Source: Neolewinella xylanilytica (GTDB lineage: Bacteria; Bacteroidota; Bacteroidia; Chitinophagales; Saprospiraceae). From it: a stretch of DNA of 64,000 nt. Positions within the stretch are counted from its first letter, which is position 1. Every line of letters begins with the position of its first letter. The DNA lies in contig NZ_PTJC01000006.1 of the NCBI RefSeq assembly GCF_002934605.1, forward strand, positions 1,488,001-1,552,000. The letters are read 5' to 3'. The translations under genes and the position numbers were made by a program. The notes beneath the pieces were generated by a model that saw nothing but the letters and a program-made list of their open reading frames with translations, was not told where the DNA came from and ran no database searches. This document shows, piece by piece, positions 25,905-34,610 of the stretch.

Positions 25905-27227
25905 ATGACGGCATTCCCTCAACTGCTCCTTACATTTTTACTGCTTGGTTATTCAGGCTGGGTAGCTGGACAAGCGGACTATACCCTGGAGGAATGCATC
26001 GCTTACGCGCTGGAGGAGCAACCCGAACTGAAGGCCCAGCGGGAAGAGCTGCGCCTTACGGGCCTGGACAATCAGATCGCGGTGAGTTCCTGGTTTCCGG
26101 AGCTGTTCGTCTCCGGTGACCTGCAGCACTACTTCCAGCGTCCGGTAAGCATCTTCCCGGATTTCGAGAACCCGGAGAGCGGACAGACGACGGAAGTGGA
26201 AGTCGGGACCGTCAACAGCTCCAACCTGAGCGTAGGCGCACGCCAGACCATCTACAACCCTACCGTAGCCGCGGCGCTACGACGGCAGGGCCCGCTGCTG
26301 GAAGCTACCCGTCTGGGCATCGAAGCCGTAGAAATCCAGGTCCGGGAAACCGTCAGCCGGGCCTTTTACAACGTGGTCCGTGCCCGCGAGCGACTGGCGC
26401 TGCTGCAGGCCGACGTAGAACGCCAGGAGCGAGCGCTGGCCGATGCGCTATTGCTGTTCGAAGAAGGACTGAACGACAAGGTGGACTACAAGCGGGCCAC
26501 GATCACCCTCAACCGTACCCGGCTGGAGCTGCAGAATACCCTCATTGAGGTAGGCAGCCGACTGGCGGAGCTCAAGGAAGCCATGGGCTATCCCGCCGAG
26601 CGGAATCTTGACCTTGGTTACGACATAGACCGGATCCGGCTGGAGGTCTTTGCCGATACGGTCACCGTGCTCCAGCCCAACCGCCGGGTGGAATTCCGCC
26701 AGCTACTGGCCCGCGACCGGCTGGTGGCTCTGGAAGCTACCTTTTACCGACAGGCGTGGCTACCCGACTTCTACCTCGGGGGTACCTATAACCTCACCTG
26801 GCAGAGTAACGAACTGGTCAATCTCTACGATCGGGTGTTCCCGAACTCCCTGGCGAGCCTCAACGTCAGTATTCCGCTCTTCACCGGCGGACGTCGTTTT
26901 CGGCAGATCGAGCGGCAGGCGGTGCTGCGGGATCAACTGCAGTTCGACCTACGGGCACTGGAAGACGAGGTGGAACTGCAGTACCGACTAGCCCGCAACA
27001 ACTTTGACCAGGCCGCCAACGCCTACGCCATTGCCCGCGAAAACGTAGAATTGGCCCGGGAGATCTACGAAGTCGTGGATCTGCAATACCGGGAGGGAAT
27101 AACCAACTTTTTAAGCGTGATCATCGCGGAGAACGACCTGCAGGAAGCCCGGCTGGCGGTGGTGAATAGCTTATTGGACGGTGCAGTCGCTAGGGTAGGG
27201 CTGCGCTTTGCCGCTGGAACGCTTTAA
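25905..27227 (+). CDS. TolC-family outer-membrane efflux protein
   Basis: A 440-residue outer-membrane factor. A signal peptide (about 1-22, ending VAGQA) is followed by YTLEECIAYALEEQPELKAQREE, the typical TolC family N-terminal helix. The two long coiled regions show heptads around Ala/Leu/Glu (ALADALLLFEEGLNDKVDYKRATITLNRTRLELQNT and the C-terminal VELAREIYEVVDLQYREGITNFLSVIIAE). The YREGITN-type phrase is conserved near the end. It forms the outer-membrane duct of a tripartite RND pump with the next two genes; the adaptor ATG follows 10 bp after this stop. Confidence 0.92.
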   Translation: MTAFPQLLLTFLLLGYSGWVAGQADYTLEECIAYALEEQPELKAQREELRLTGLDNQIAVSSWFPELFVSGDLQHYFQRPVSIFPDFENPESGQTTEVEVGTVNSSNLSVGARQTIYNPTVAAALRRQGPLLEATRLGIEAVEIQVRETVSRAFYNVVRARERLALLQADVERQERALADALLLFEEGLNDKVDYKRATITLNRTRLELQNTLIEVGSRLAELKEAMGYPAERNLDLGYDIDRIRLEVFADTVTVLQPNRRVEFRQLLARDRLVALEATFYRQAWLPDFYLGGTYNLTWQSNELVNLYDRVFPNSLASLNVSIPLFTGGRRFRQIERQAVLRDQLQFDLRALEDEVELQYRLARNNFDQAANAYAIARENVELAREIYEVVDLQYREGITNFLSVIIAENDLQEARLAVVNSLLDGAVARVGLRFAAGTL

Positions 27228-27237
27228 CCTCATTTGC

Positions 27238-28350
27238 ATGAAAACGTATTTTCTGGCCTTGTTGCCCCTCATGCTGGCCTGCGGTGATAGCCAGTCGGAA
27301 TCCGCCGCGGACGGCGGCGGCACCCAGAATCAGGCGATTCCAGTCCGGATTGCGGAAGTAGCGGAACAAAACCTCGTATTCTACGAAACCTACCCGGGAA
27401 CGGTAACCCCGCTGGAGCGGGTCGAGGTACGTCCCCAGGTTAGTGGGTACATTACGGAACGCCATTTCGAGGACGGCGAGCTTGTTCGCAAGGGGCAACG
27501 GCTTTACACCATCGACGTGCGACGCTACGAGGCCGACGTGGCGCAGGCCGAGGCTGGTATCGAATCGGCCCGTGCTAACGTCGCCCTGGCCGAAAAAAAC
27601 GTCGCCCGCTACCGGCGGCTGGCCGAAGCCGAGGCCATCGCCACCCAAACGCTCGATCAGGCCGAAGCGGAGCTCGAAAGCCGGCAACAGGAACTCAACC
27701 AATCCGAAGCCGCCCTCAATTCGGCCCAGACTCAGCTGGACTATGCCTACATCCGCGCTCCCCTCACCGGACGTACCGGCCTGGGCAGCGCGAAAGTGGG
27801 AACCCAGGTGTCGCCGGGTAGTCCGGTACTGACGGTCATTACCCAGGACGAGCCCGTGGGGGTAGACTTTGCTTTGCCCCAACAGGATATTCCCCGGCTG
27901 ACCCGCTTCGAGAACATGGACCCCGAAGAACTCGATTCGACGTTCCGCCTCCGGCTGCCTGATGGAAGCCTTTTCGGTCCTCCGGGGCGCATCTACGCTA
28001 CCGAACAGACCGTCGATCCCCGAACCGGTAGCCTCACGGTACGGCTGGTCTTCAACAACGATGCCAACCTGCTGCGGAACGGGATGACCGTATCCGTCGA
28101 AATGATCAACCGTCAGGCCGGACCTCAGTTGGTCATCCCTACCCAGGCCCTGGCCGAGCAAATGGGAGAATTTTACGTCTATCGGGTGCGCGATAGCATG
28201 GCCTACCGGCAAAACGTAACTACCGGTGAACAGGTCCGTGACCTGCAGATCATCCTTGACGGATTGGAGGCCGGTGATAGCGTCGTAGCGCAGGGGCTGA
28301 AGGCGGTCCGGGACAGCAGCCGCGTTCGTTTGCAACCGTCCAATAACTAG
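27238..28350 (+). CDS. RND efflux periplasmic adaptor (membrane fusion) lipoprotein
   Basis: A 370-residue HlyD/AcrA-like adaptor. The lipobox L-M-L-A-C puts the lipidated Cys at residue 15 from the ATG at 27238. A TTG at 27208 would overlap tolC and spoil the signal, so ATG is chosen. Order of domains: lipoyl half (VEVRPQVSGYI, then FEDGELVRKGQRLYTID), alpha-hairpin with Ala/Glu-rich heptads (about 85-155), second lipoyl half (YIRAPLTGRTGL), beta barrel and membrane-proximal domain. It links the RND pump to TolC in the periplasm. The permease starts 8 bp after its stop. Confidence 0.93.
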   Translation: MKTYFLALLPLMLACGDSQSESAADGGGTQNQAIPVRIAEVAEQNLVFYETYPGTVTPLERVEVRPQVSGYITERHFEDGELVRKGQRLYTIDVRRYEADVAQAEAGIESARANVALAEKNVARYRRLAEAEAIATQTLDQAEAELESRQQELNQSEAALNSAQTQLDYAYIRAPLTGRTGLGSAKVGTQVSPGSPVLTVITQDEPVGVDFALPQQDIPRLTRFENMDPEELDSTFRLRLPDGSLFGPPGRIYATEQTVDPRTGSLTVRLVFNNDANLLRNGMTVSVEMINRQAGPQLVIPTQALAEQMGEFYVYRVRDSMAYRQNVTTGEQVRDLQIILDGLEAGDSVVAQGLKAVRDSSRVRLQPSNN

Positions 28351-28358
28351 CCCCGCCG

Positions 28359-31300
28359 ATGCTCAAATTTTTCGTCTACCGGCCCAAGGCGGCCATCGTT
28401 CTTTCCCTGGTGCTGGTCCTCGTCGGCAGCATTTCGTTGATTAGCCTGCCGGTCACCCAGTTTCCCCAGATCACGCCCCCCAGCGTGTCGATCAGCGGGA
28501 GCTACATCGGAGCCGACGCCCTGACGGTGGAGCAAACGGTCACCACCCCGATCGAGGTCCAGGTGAACGGCACCCCGGGAATGGACTACATCACCAGCAA
28601 CAGTACCAATAACGGGGTCGTAGGCATCGACGTAACCTTCGAGCTGGGAACGGATATCGACATCGCGGCGCTGGACGTGCAAAACCGACTGGGGATCGCC
28701 GAGCCCCAGCTACCCGAAGCCGTGCGGCGACTGGGATTGACGGTCCGTAAGCGCAATCCCGGCCTGTTCATGCTCGTAGCCCTGCGTTCGCCGGACGGGA
28801 CGCACGACTCCCAGTTCCTGGATAATTACGCCAATATCTACGTCCGCGACCGGTTGTTGCGGGTGGAAGGCATCGGGGACGCTTTTGCCGTTACCAAGGA
28901 CTTCAGCATGCGCCTCTGGCTCTATCCCGACCAGATGGCCCAGCTCGGGTTGACGCCGGACGACGTCATTCAGGCGGTACAGACGCAGAACCGGCAGGTG
29001 GCGGCCGGATCGGTCGGTGCCCCGCCCCAACCGGATAATCAGGCCTTTGAATACACCGTCTTTCTCGACGGCCGCCTCGAGGACGTTTCCGAGTTCGAGA
29101 ACATAATTATCCGCAACGATACCGAAAGCGGGGCCCTTATCCGGGTCAAGGACGTCGGCCGGGTAGAGCTGGGCACCTTTACTTACGGCAACCAGTCGCT
29201 GGTCAACCACGAGGAAGGGTCGATCCTGATCCTTTACCAGGCGCCCGGAAGTAACGCGCTGGCTACGGCACAGGGGGTATACGATGCGCTCGAGGAACTC
29301 AGCGAAGACTTTCCGCCCGACGTCACCTACCAAGTGCCCTATGAAGCCGCTTCCGTGGTGGAGGTGTCCATCCGGGAGGTAGTCAATACGCTGCTGATCG
29401 CCCTGGCGATCGTCGCCTTTATCGTGTTCTTGTTTTTGCAGCGGTGGCGGGCATCGATCATTCCGCTACTCGCGATCCCGGTATCGATCATCGGGGCGAT
29501 GATTTTTTTCAGTCCCCTGGGTTTCAATATCAATACATTGACCCTCTTCGGTTTCGTGCTGGCGATCGGTATCGTGGTGGACGATTCCATCGTGGTCGTG
29601 GAAGCGATTCAGAGTAAGCTGGAAGGGGGCGATATAAGCGTGGTGGAAGCTACCGAATCCGCACTGGACGATGTGGCTACGCCGGTGGTTACCACCTCCC
29701 TGATCCTAGTGGCGATTTTCGTGCCGGTGGCCTTCATCACCGGGCTTACGGGGCAGTTGTACCAGCAGTTCGCGATCACGATTTCCGTAGCGGTACTCCT
29801 TTCCTCGCTCGTGGCGTTGACCCTGGCACCCGCGCTCGCCGTCCTCCTCTTTAATCGCGAGCGGAAACAGGCGAAATGGTTGGAGAAAGTCTTTAAACCC
29901 TTCAACCGAGGACTGGAAAAGCTACGGCATGGCTACGCCAACGGGCTGGATTGGGTGCTTACCCACTACTATATTGCCCTGGCCCTGCTGGCGGGCCTGA
30001 TCGTGGCTACCTATGTACTCTTCCAGGTGGAGCCGACGGGCTTCGTGCCTACGGAAGACGAAGGCCGCATCTTCGTCACCTTCGAACTGCCGGAGGCGGC
30101 AGCCAATTCCCGGACACTGGGGGTGATGGAGGAAATTATGAGTACGCTGGATACGGTGCCGGAAATCGAATCTTACACGGCAGTAGCCAGTCTCAACGCG
30201 ATCACCTTTACCGAACGTTCCAATACCGGGACCATCTTCGTCCAGCTTACGCCCTGGGGCGAGCGAACGGAGGACGGCCAGGGGATCTTCGCCATGGTCT
30301 CCAAGCTGGAACGCTACTTTGCCGACATCGTGGACGCGCGGGTGGTGGTGATCCCGCCGCCGCCGATCCCGGGTCTCGGTAGCACCTCCGGCTTCAGTTT
30401 CATCCTCCAGGACCGCTCCGGCAACGCCAGCATCCAGGAGTTCGAGACCACCATGAACGACTTCATCGGCCGCATCAACCAGCGGGAGGAGATCACCGGT
30501 GCCTTCAGCTTCTTCACCGCCCAGGCGCCGAGCTACCAGCTCACCGTCGACCGGGTGCGTGCCAAGCAGCTCGGCGTGCCCCTTACCTCGATCTACAGTA
30601 CGCTATCTACCTACCTTGGCAGCGCCTACATCAACGACTTCACCCTTTACGGACGCACCTTCCGCGTCGTGGCGCAGGCCGATACGGCATACCGGGCCGA
30701 GATCGAGGACCTCGCCGATTACTACGTGGAGAACGACGAAGGTACGATGGTGCCCATGGCTAACCTGATCAGCTACGAACTAGGTAGCACCGCCCCCCTG
30801 ATCTCCCACTACAATCTATTCCGTTCCGCCAGCATTACCGGCAACGCGGCGGAGGGCTTCAGCAGCGGTCAGGTGCTGGACGTACTGCGGGAGGAGGCGG
30901 AATCGCTGCCTACCGGCTACGGCTACGAGTTTTCGGGGCTGAGTAAGGAGCAGGCGGAGTCTGGCTCCACGACGGTGTACATCTTCATTTTCTCCATCGC
31001 GCTGGCCTTCTTGATCCTGGTAGCGCTCTACGAAAGCTGGACCGTACCGTTTTCCGTACTGATGGCCGCCCCCACAGGTATCTTCGGCGCGCTGCTGACC
31101 CTGTGGTTCTTGCCGGACATCGACAATAATATCTATGCCCAAATCGGCTTGATCACCATCGTTGGACTCGCGGCCAAGAACGCCATCCTCATCGTGGAAT
31201 TCGCCAAGCAGAACGTGGAGTCCGGACAGGATATCCGGGAGGCGACGGTGAACGCCTCCCGTGCCCGCCTGCGCCCCATCCTGATGACCAGCGCCACCTT

Positions 31301-31502
31301 CGTATTCGGTATGATCCCCCTGGCGGCGGCGAGTGGGGCGGGGGCGAATTCCCGGCAGACTATTGGCTTCGTGGTTATCGGAGGACTGGTGGCGGTGACC
31401 GGTCTGGCAATTTTCTTCGTGCCGGTGCTGTACGACCGGATCACCCGGCTAGCGTACAGCGACGAGGAACTCGCCAACTATCGCGAGGAGGAGGAAGAGT
31501 AG
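28359..31502 (+). CDS. RND efflux permease (HAE1/AcrB family)
   Basis: A 1047-residue inner-membrane proton-driven drug exporter. The N-terminus (FFVYRPKAAIVLSLVLVLVG) starts the first of twelve membrane segments. Two large periplasmic loops follow helices 1 and 7. The proton-relay region in helix 4 is seen as GIVVDDSIVVVEAI (adjacent Asp pair), and the HAE1 phrase GLAAKNAILIVEFAK lies near the C-terminus. It is full length with no disruptions. As part of the three-gene operon it probably exports hydrophobic compounds, antibiotics or bile-like molecules; substrates cannot be read. Its stop is one base from the stop of the opposing YitT gene. Confidence 0.95.
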   Translation: MLKFFVYRPKAAIVLSLVLVLVGSISLISLPVTQFPQITPPSVSISGSYIGADALTVEQTVTTPIEVQVNGTPGMDYITSNSTNNGVVGIDVTFELGTDIDIAALDVQNRLGIAEPQLPEAVRRLGLTVRKRNPGLFMLVALRSPDGTHDSQFLDNYANIYVRDRLLRVEGIGDAFAVTKDFSMRLWLYPDQMAQLGLTPDDVIQAVQTQNRQVAAGSVGAPPQPDNQAFEYTVFLDGRLEDVSEFENIIIRNDTESGALIRVKDVGRVELGTFTYGNQSLVNHEEGSILILYQAPGSNALATAQGVYDALEELSEDFPPDVTYQVPYEAASVVEVSIREVVNTLLIALAIVAFIVFLFLQRWRASIIPLLAIPVSIIGAMIFFSPLGFNINTLTLFGFVLAIGIVVDDSIVVVEAIQSKLEGGDISVVEATESALDDVATPVVTTSLILVAIFVPVAFITGLTGQLYQQFAITISVAVLLSSLVALTLAPALAVLLFNRERKQAKWLEKVFKPFNRGLEKLRHGYANGLDWVLTHYYIALALLAGLIVATYVLFQVEPTGFVPTEDEGRIFVTFELPEAAANSRTLGVMEEIMSTLDTVPEIESYTAVASLNAITFTERSNTGTIFVQLTPWGERTEDGQGIFAMVSKLERYFADIVDARVVVIPPPPIPGLGSTSGFSFILQDRSGNASIQEFETTMNDFIGRINQREEITGAFSFFTAQAPSYQLTVDRVRAKQLGVPLTSIYSTLSTYLGSAYINDFTLYGRTFRVVAQADTAYRAEIEDLADYYVENDEGTMVPMANLISYELGSTAPLISHYNLFRSASITGNAAEGFSSGQVLDVLREEAESLPTGYGYEFSGLSKEQAESGSTTVYIFIFSIALAFLILVALYESWTVPFSVLMAAPTGIFGALLTLWFLPDIDNNIYAQIGLITIVGLAAKNAILIVEFAKQNVESGQDIREATVNASRARLRPILMTSATFVFGMIPLAAASGAGANSRQTIGFVVIGGLVAVTGLAIFFVPVLYDRITRLAYSDEELANYREEEEE

Positions 31503-31503
31503 A

Positions 31504-32361
31504 CTAGATTTTCCGGCGCTTCACCATTCCCCCATGCACGTCGTTGATGCTGTTCATCGTCACGAAGGCGTTTTCGTCGATGCCGTGCACCACCTTGAGC
31601 AGCTTATGAATCTCCAGGCGGGTGATGACCACGTACAGCACCCGCTGGTTGGGAACGGCCGGCGATGGACCGAAGCCACCCTGGCCGTGCAGTTGGGTCA
31701 CGCCACAACCCACCCGGGTGATCAGCGCATCCCGTATCCGTTCGTTATCCGCACTTATGACGAACACCCCCGTGTATTCCTCCACGCCGTCCACGATGAA
31801 GTCGAGGGCCTTGGAGGCGACGAAGTACGTCAGTACGCTATAGAGGGCCTGCTCAACGGAGAGCAGTAAGGCGGCCGTACAGAAGATGACCACGTTGATC
31901 ATGATTACCCAGTCGCTGACCTTGACGCCCAGCTTACGGCTCAGGAAAATGGCCAGTACCTCCGTGCCGTCCAGTACGCTGCCCCCCCGCATGGAGAGTC
32001 CGATGCCGGTGCCGATAAAGAAACCGCCGAACACCGCGACCAGCAGCTTATCCTCCGTCAGCTCCGGAAAGTGGATGAATGCGATGCAAAGGGCGAGCAG
32101 CAGGATGGAGGCAGCCGTTTTGATGGCGAACTTGCGCCCGATTACCTGGTCGGCCAGGTAGAGGAACGGGAAGTTGATGACGAGCAAAAGCACGGACAGC
32201 GGGATGCCCGTAATCTGCCGCACCAACAAACAAATGCCCGTTACGCCACCATCGATGAAATTGTTGGGTAACAACAATCCCTCCAGTCCGAACGCGGCAC
32301 AACCGACGCCGAGCACAATGAGAAAGGAATCACCAATTAAGGAGCGGTATTTTCGGGTCAT
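31504..32361 (-). CDS. YitT family membrane protein
   Basis: A 285-residue protein with five or six hydrophobic segments in the first 200 residues (YitT/DUF161: FGLEGLLLPNNFIDGGVTGICLLV, then GTGIGLSMRGGSVLDGTEVLAIFLSRK). A cytosolic C-terminal DUF2179 domain follows (about 205-275; RVGCGVTQLHGQGGF). The family is widespread in Firmicutes and Bacteroidota without an agreed function; transport is suspected. A perfect CCGGTA-G-TACCGG inverted repeat lies in the 72-bp divergent gap to the next gene. Confidence 0.88.
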   Translation of the reverse strand: MTRKYRSLIGDSFLIVLGVGCAAFGLEGLLLPNNFIDGGVTGICLLVRQITGIPLSVLLLVINFPFLYLADQVIGRKFAIKTAASILLLALCIAFIHFPELTEDKLLVAVFGGFFIGTGIGLSMRGGSVLDGTEVLAIFLSRKLGVKVSDWVIMINVVIFCTAALLLSVEQALYSVLTYFVASKALDFIVDGVEEYTGVFVISADNERIRDALITRVGCGVTQLHGQGGFGPSPAVPNQRVLYVVITRLEIHKLLKVVHGIDENAFVTMNSINDVHGGMVKRRKI

Positions 32362-32403
32362 GGAATCTCCGGGTTTCAGAATGTCAACAAATTTTTCATT
32401 TCA

Positions 32404-32416
32404 CCGGTAGTACCGG
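32404..32416. promoter_or_regulatory. Perfect inverted repeat CCGGTA-G-TACCGG
   Basis: A 6+1+6 perfect palindrome in the 72-bp region between the divergent YitT and lipoprotein/MocA/XdhC genes. Position and symmetry suggest a dimeric regulator site acting on one or both promoters. No regulator gene is adjacent. Confidence 0.35.
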
Positions 32417-32433
32417 CGGGGTAAGATTGAGCT

Positions 32434-32979
32434 ATGTACAGATTGTTATTTATTCCGGTTTTTTTCCTGACCTGTTCGGACGGGCCGCCCACTACGCCGG
32501 AAACCCGGCCGGTCGATCACCCCAATGCGGGGAACACCGCAATCTACGATGTGGATGCCGACGACCCCTACGAGATCGACAACGGTACCTTTCTGGATCT
32601 CGCCCCGGGCATGCTGCTGCCACCTGCGGTAAAAGACAATGTATCCACCCTCCCCGTTCAATCGGACGATCGGAACCGGACCTTGCCGTTGATCGGAAAG
32701 CGAAAAGATACCCTCGGAACGATTCAAATCCAGGCCAACCAGGACACAATCCAGTCCATTCACGTCACTTCCCCCGACGTCGTCACCAACAGTGGTATTC
32801 GCGTGGGCGTCACCTACGGTGACCTGATCGAGCGGCTCGGAAGCCTGACGCTTACGGCCGGTGACCGCCCCGACCATACGTACGCCTACCAGGCCCCTTA
32901 CTACTATTTGCTGAACGCACCCTTTTCGGATACCGTAGCAGGGGCTGCCCCGGTGCTGGAGATTGTCATTCGCCGCTAA
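32434..32979 (+). CDS. Hypothetical lipoprotein, first gene of the MocA/XdhC operon
   Basis: A 181-residue protein I do not recognise. A short hydrophobic N-terminus ends in F-F-L-T-C-S-D-G, giving a possible lipidated Cys14 followed by an acidic/Pro-rich linker (weak lipobox because of Thr at -1). The mature part is rich in Asp and beta-strand-like, with phrases such as SGIRVGVTYGDLIERLGSLTL and an aromatic YAYQAPYYYLLNAPF. It resembles short periplasmic proteins with a domain that compares a slope or threshold, but no family is claimed. Its stop is one base before the MocA-like ATG, so it is probably co-transcribed. Confidence 0.7.
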   Translation: MYRLLFIPVFFLTCSDGPPTTPETRPVDHPNAGNTAIYDVDADDPYEIDNGTFLDLAPGMLLPPAVKDNVSTLPVQSDDRNRTLPLIGKRKDTLGTIQIQANQDTIQSIHVTSPDVVTNSGIRVGVTYGDLIERLGSLTLTAGDRPDHTYAYQAPYYYLLNAPFSDTVAGAAPVLEIVIRR

Positions 32980-32980
32980 T

Positions 32981-33580
32981 ATGAAAACGGCCATCCTGCT
33001 GCTAGCTGCCGGTTCCGCTACCCGCATGGGTACGGCCAAGCAATTGCTTCCGTGGCGGGGGACAACGCTCGTACGCCACGCCGCCGACACCGCCCTTCGG
33101 GTACCGGATGCCGAGGTTTTCGTGGTTGTCGGTGCGCATAAAGGGAAGGTAATAGGGGAGCTTAAAGCGCTCAGCGTCAATGTTGTACATAATTCGGGCT
33201 ACGAAGAAGGTTTAGGTAGTTCCATTGCCGCGGGTGTTCGGGAGATCTTGGCACCCGCGCGCCGGCGCCCGTCCCGTTTATTGATTATGTTGGCCGACCA
33301 GCCATCGGTTACGGCAACGTTTCTGGCCGGATTACTCCGCCGTTCGGAACGCGAAGCATCCATCGTGGCCGCTGCTTATTCCGGTCGCGCCGGGGTACCG
33401 GCCGTCTTTCCGGCGCATTATTTCGACGTGCTGCAGAATTTGGGCGGGGACGCAGGAGCGGGGCAACTCCTGAACGGTGGCGAAGCACCCGTAACATTGA
33501 TCCAACCCGACGTTGACCTGTTCGATATCGACACCCCCGAAGATTACCAACGCTATGAAGGAAATCAGGAACGTCATTGA
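32981..33580 (+). CDS. MocA/MobA-like molybdenum cofactor nucleotidyltransferase
   Basis: A 199-residue NTP transferase. The N-terminus carries the family signature LAAGSATRMGTAKQLLPWRG (compare LAAGxSxRMGxxKxLLP), and LADQPSV matches the conserved Asp-Gln-Pro metal and nucleotide region. Proteins of this type attach CMP or GMP to molybdopterin; association with XdhC points to the MocA (CTP) role in maturing xanthine-dehydrogenase-type enzymes. ATG 32981 is chosen over TTG 32963, which would overlap the upstream gene. The downstream xdhC ATG lies within its last 26 bp, a sign of coupling. Confidence 0.85.
   Translation: MKTAILLLAAGSATRMGTAKQLLPWRGTTLVRHAADTALRVPDAEVFVVVGAHKGKVIGELKALSVNVVHNSGYEEGLGSSIAAGVREILAPARRRPSRLLIMLADQPSVTATFLAGLLRRSEREASIVAAAYSGRAGVPAVFPAHYFDVLQNLGGDAGAGQLLNGGEAPVTLIQPDVDLFDIDTPEDYQRYEGNQERH
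33253..33270 (+). repeat. Dispersed GC-rich motif, copy B (within the MocA-like gene)
   Basis: Identical to copy A over 18 bases and preceded by TTGGC, against TTGGT at copy A. It encodes part of L-A-P-A-R-R-R-P. Confidence 0.65.
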
Positions 33581-34607
33581 GTTATACGATAGCCTGCGGG
33601 ATTCGGGTACGCCCTGTGCCCTGGCCACCGTCGTCTCGATCGAGGGCTCCAGCTACCGGCGCATCGGTGCCCGCCTGATCGTCGGGGCGGACGGTCGCTA
33701 CACCGGTGGCATCAGCGGGGGCTGCCTGGAGGGAGATGCGCTGCGGCGGGCGCAGAAAGCCATCCACCGGGGAAGCCCGTCGCGACAAGTCTACGATACC
33801 CTCGACGGTGAGGATCGGGAAATCGGCATCGGGCTGGGGTGCAACGGGCGCATTGAGGTCCATTTCGTACCCTTGGATTTTACGGACCCCCACAATCAGG
33901 TGGAGGTGCTACGCTCCGTGGTGCATACCCGCGAGCCGCGCTTGTTATCCCAGCTGGTAGCGGTGCCGGACGGAGAAGCCCTGACCGGTGAGCTGATGGA
34001 GGTACCCCGCTACCGTGTCGACCTCCCGCTCGACCGCAGCACGGTGATGGTGGAACGCGATGCCCGAGGCCGAACTTGGCACCGCCTCTACGAGCTGATT
34101 CGCCCCGAACTGCACCTCATCATCGTCGGCGACAACTACGACATACCGCCAATGGCCACCGCCGCGCGACAATTAGGCTGGCGGTGCAGCGTGGTCGGTC
34201 TCCGCCGAAAATTTTCCAAAGCCATGGCGCAAGCGGCCGATCGACTGTACGACTACGCCGAGGCCAGCGAACTGCGCGTGGATCGGTATACGGCCGTGGC
34301 GTGTATGTCGCATGATCTGGAACGGGACAAGGAAATGGTGCGGTTGTTCCTGCCCCAAAACCCGCCCTATCTCGGACTACTCGGCCCCAATAAACGAGCG
34401 AAGCGGATGGACGACGAACTGCGGGCGGAGTGCGGAATCCAGCTACTGGATTTCCCGAACCTTTACACGCCCATCGGCCTCGATATCGGCGCCGAAACCC
34501 CCGAGGAAATCGGGGCCTGCGTAGTAGCGGAGATCATTTCCGTATTTCGGGAGCGACCGGGAAAGAGCCTGAAGGAAAAATCCGGCACCATCCACCTGCG
34601 AAACTGA
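33555..34607 (+). CDS. XdhC/CoxI family protein
   Basis: A 350-residue XdhC-type accessory factor that carries or delivers sulfurated molybdenum cofactor to molybdo-hydroxylases. The N-terminal CoxI domain shows SIEGSSYRRIGARLIVG, then GGISGGCLEGD with the conserved Cys. The C-terminal Rossmann domain begins LHLIIVGDNYDIPPMATAARQLGW. There the usual G-A-G-x-D nucleotide loop reads G-D-N-Y-D, an atypical loop. The ATG at 33555 overlaps the MocA-like gene by 26 bp; a TTG at 33513 is less likely. No molybdo-hydroxylase structural genes are nearby, so the client is elsewhere. ppk1 converges 3 bp away. Confidence 0.88.
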   Translation: MKEIRNVIELYDSLRDSGTPCALATVVSIEGSSYRRIGARLIVGADGRYTGGISGGCLEGDALRRAQKAIHRGSPSRQVYDTLDGEDREIGIGLGCNGRIEVHFVPLDFTDPHNQVEVLRSVVHTREPRLLSQLVAVPDGEALTGELMEVPRYRVDLPLDRSTVMVERDARGRTWHRLYELIRPELHLIIVGDNYDIPPMATAARQLGWRCSVVGLRRKFSKAMAQAADRLYDYAEASELRVDRYTAVACMSHDLERDKEMVRLFLPQNPPYLGLLGPNKRAKRMDDELRAECGIQLLDFPNLYTPIGLDIGAETPEEIGACVVAEIISVFRERPGKSLKEKSGTIHLRN

Positions 34608-34610
34608 GGA

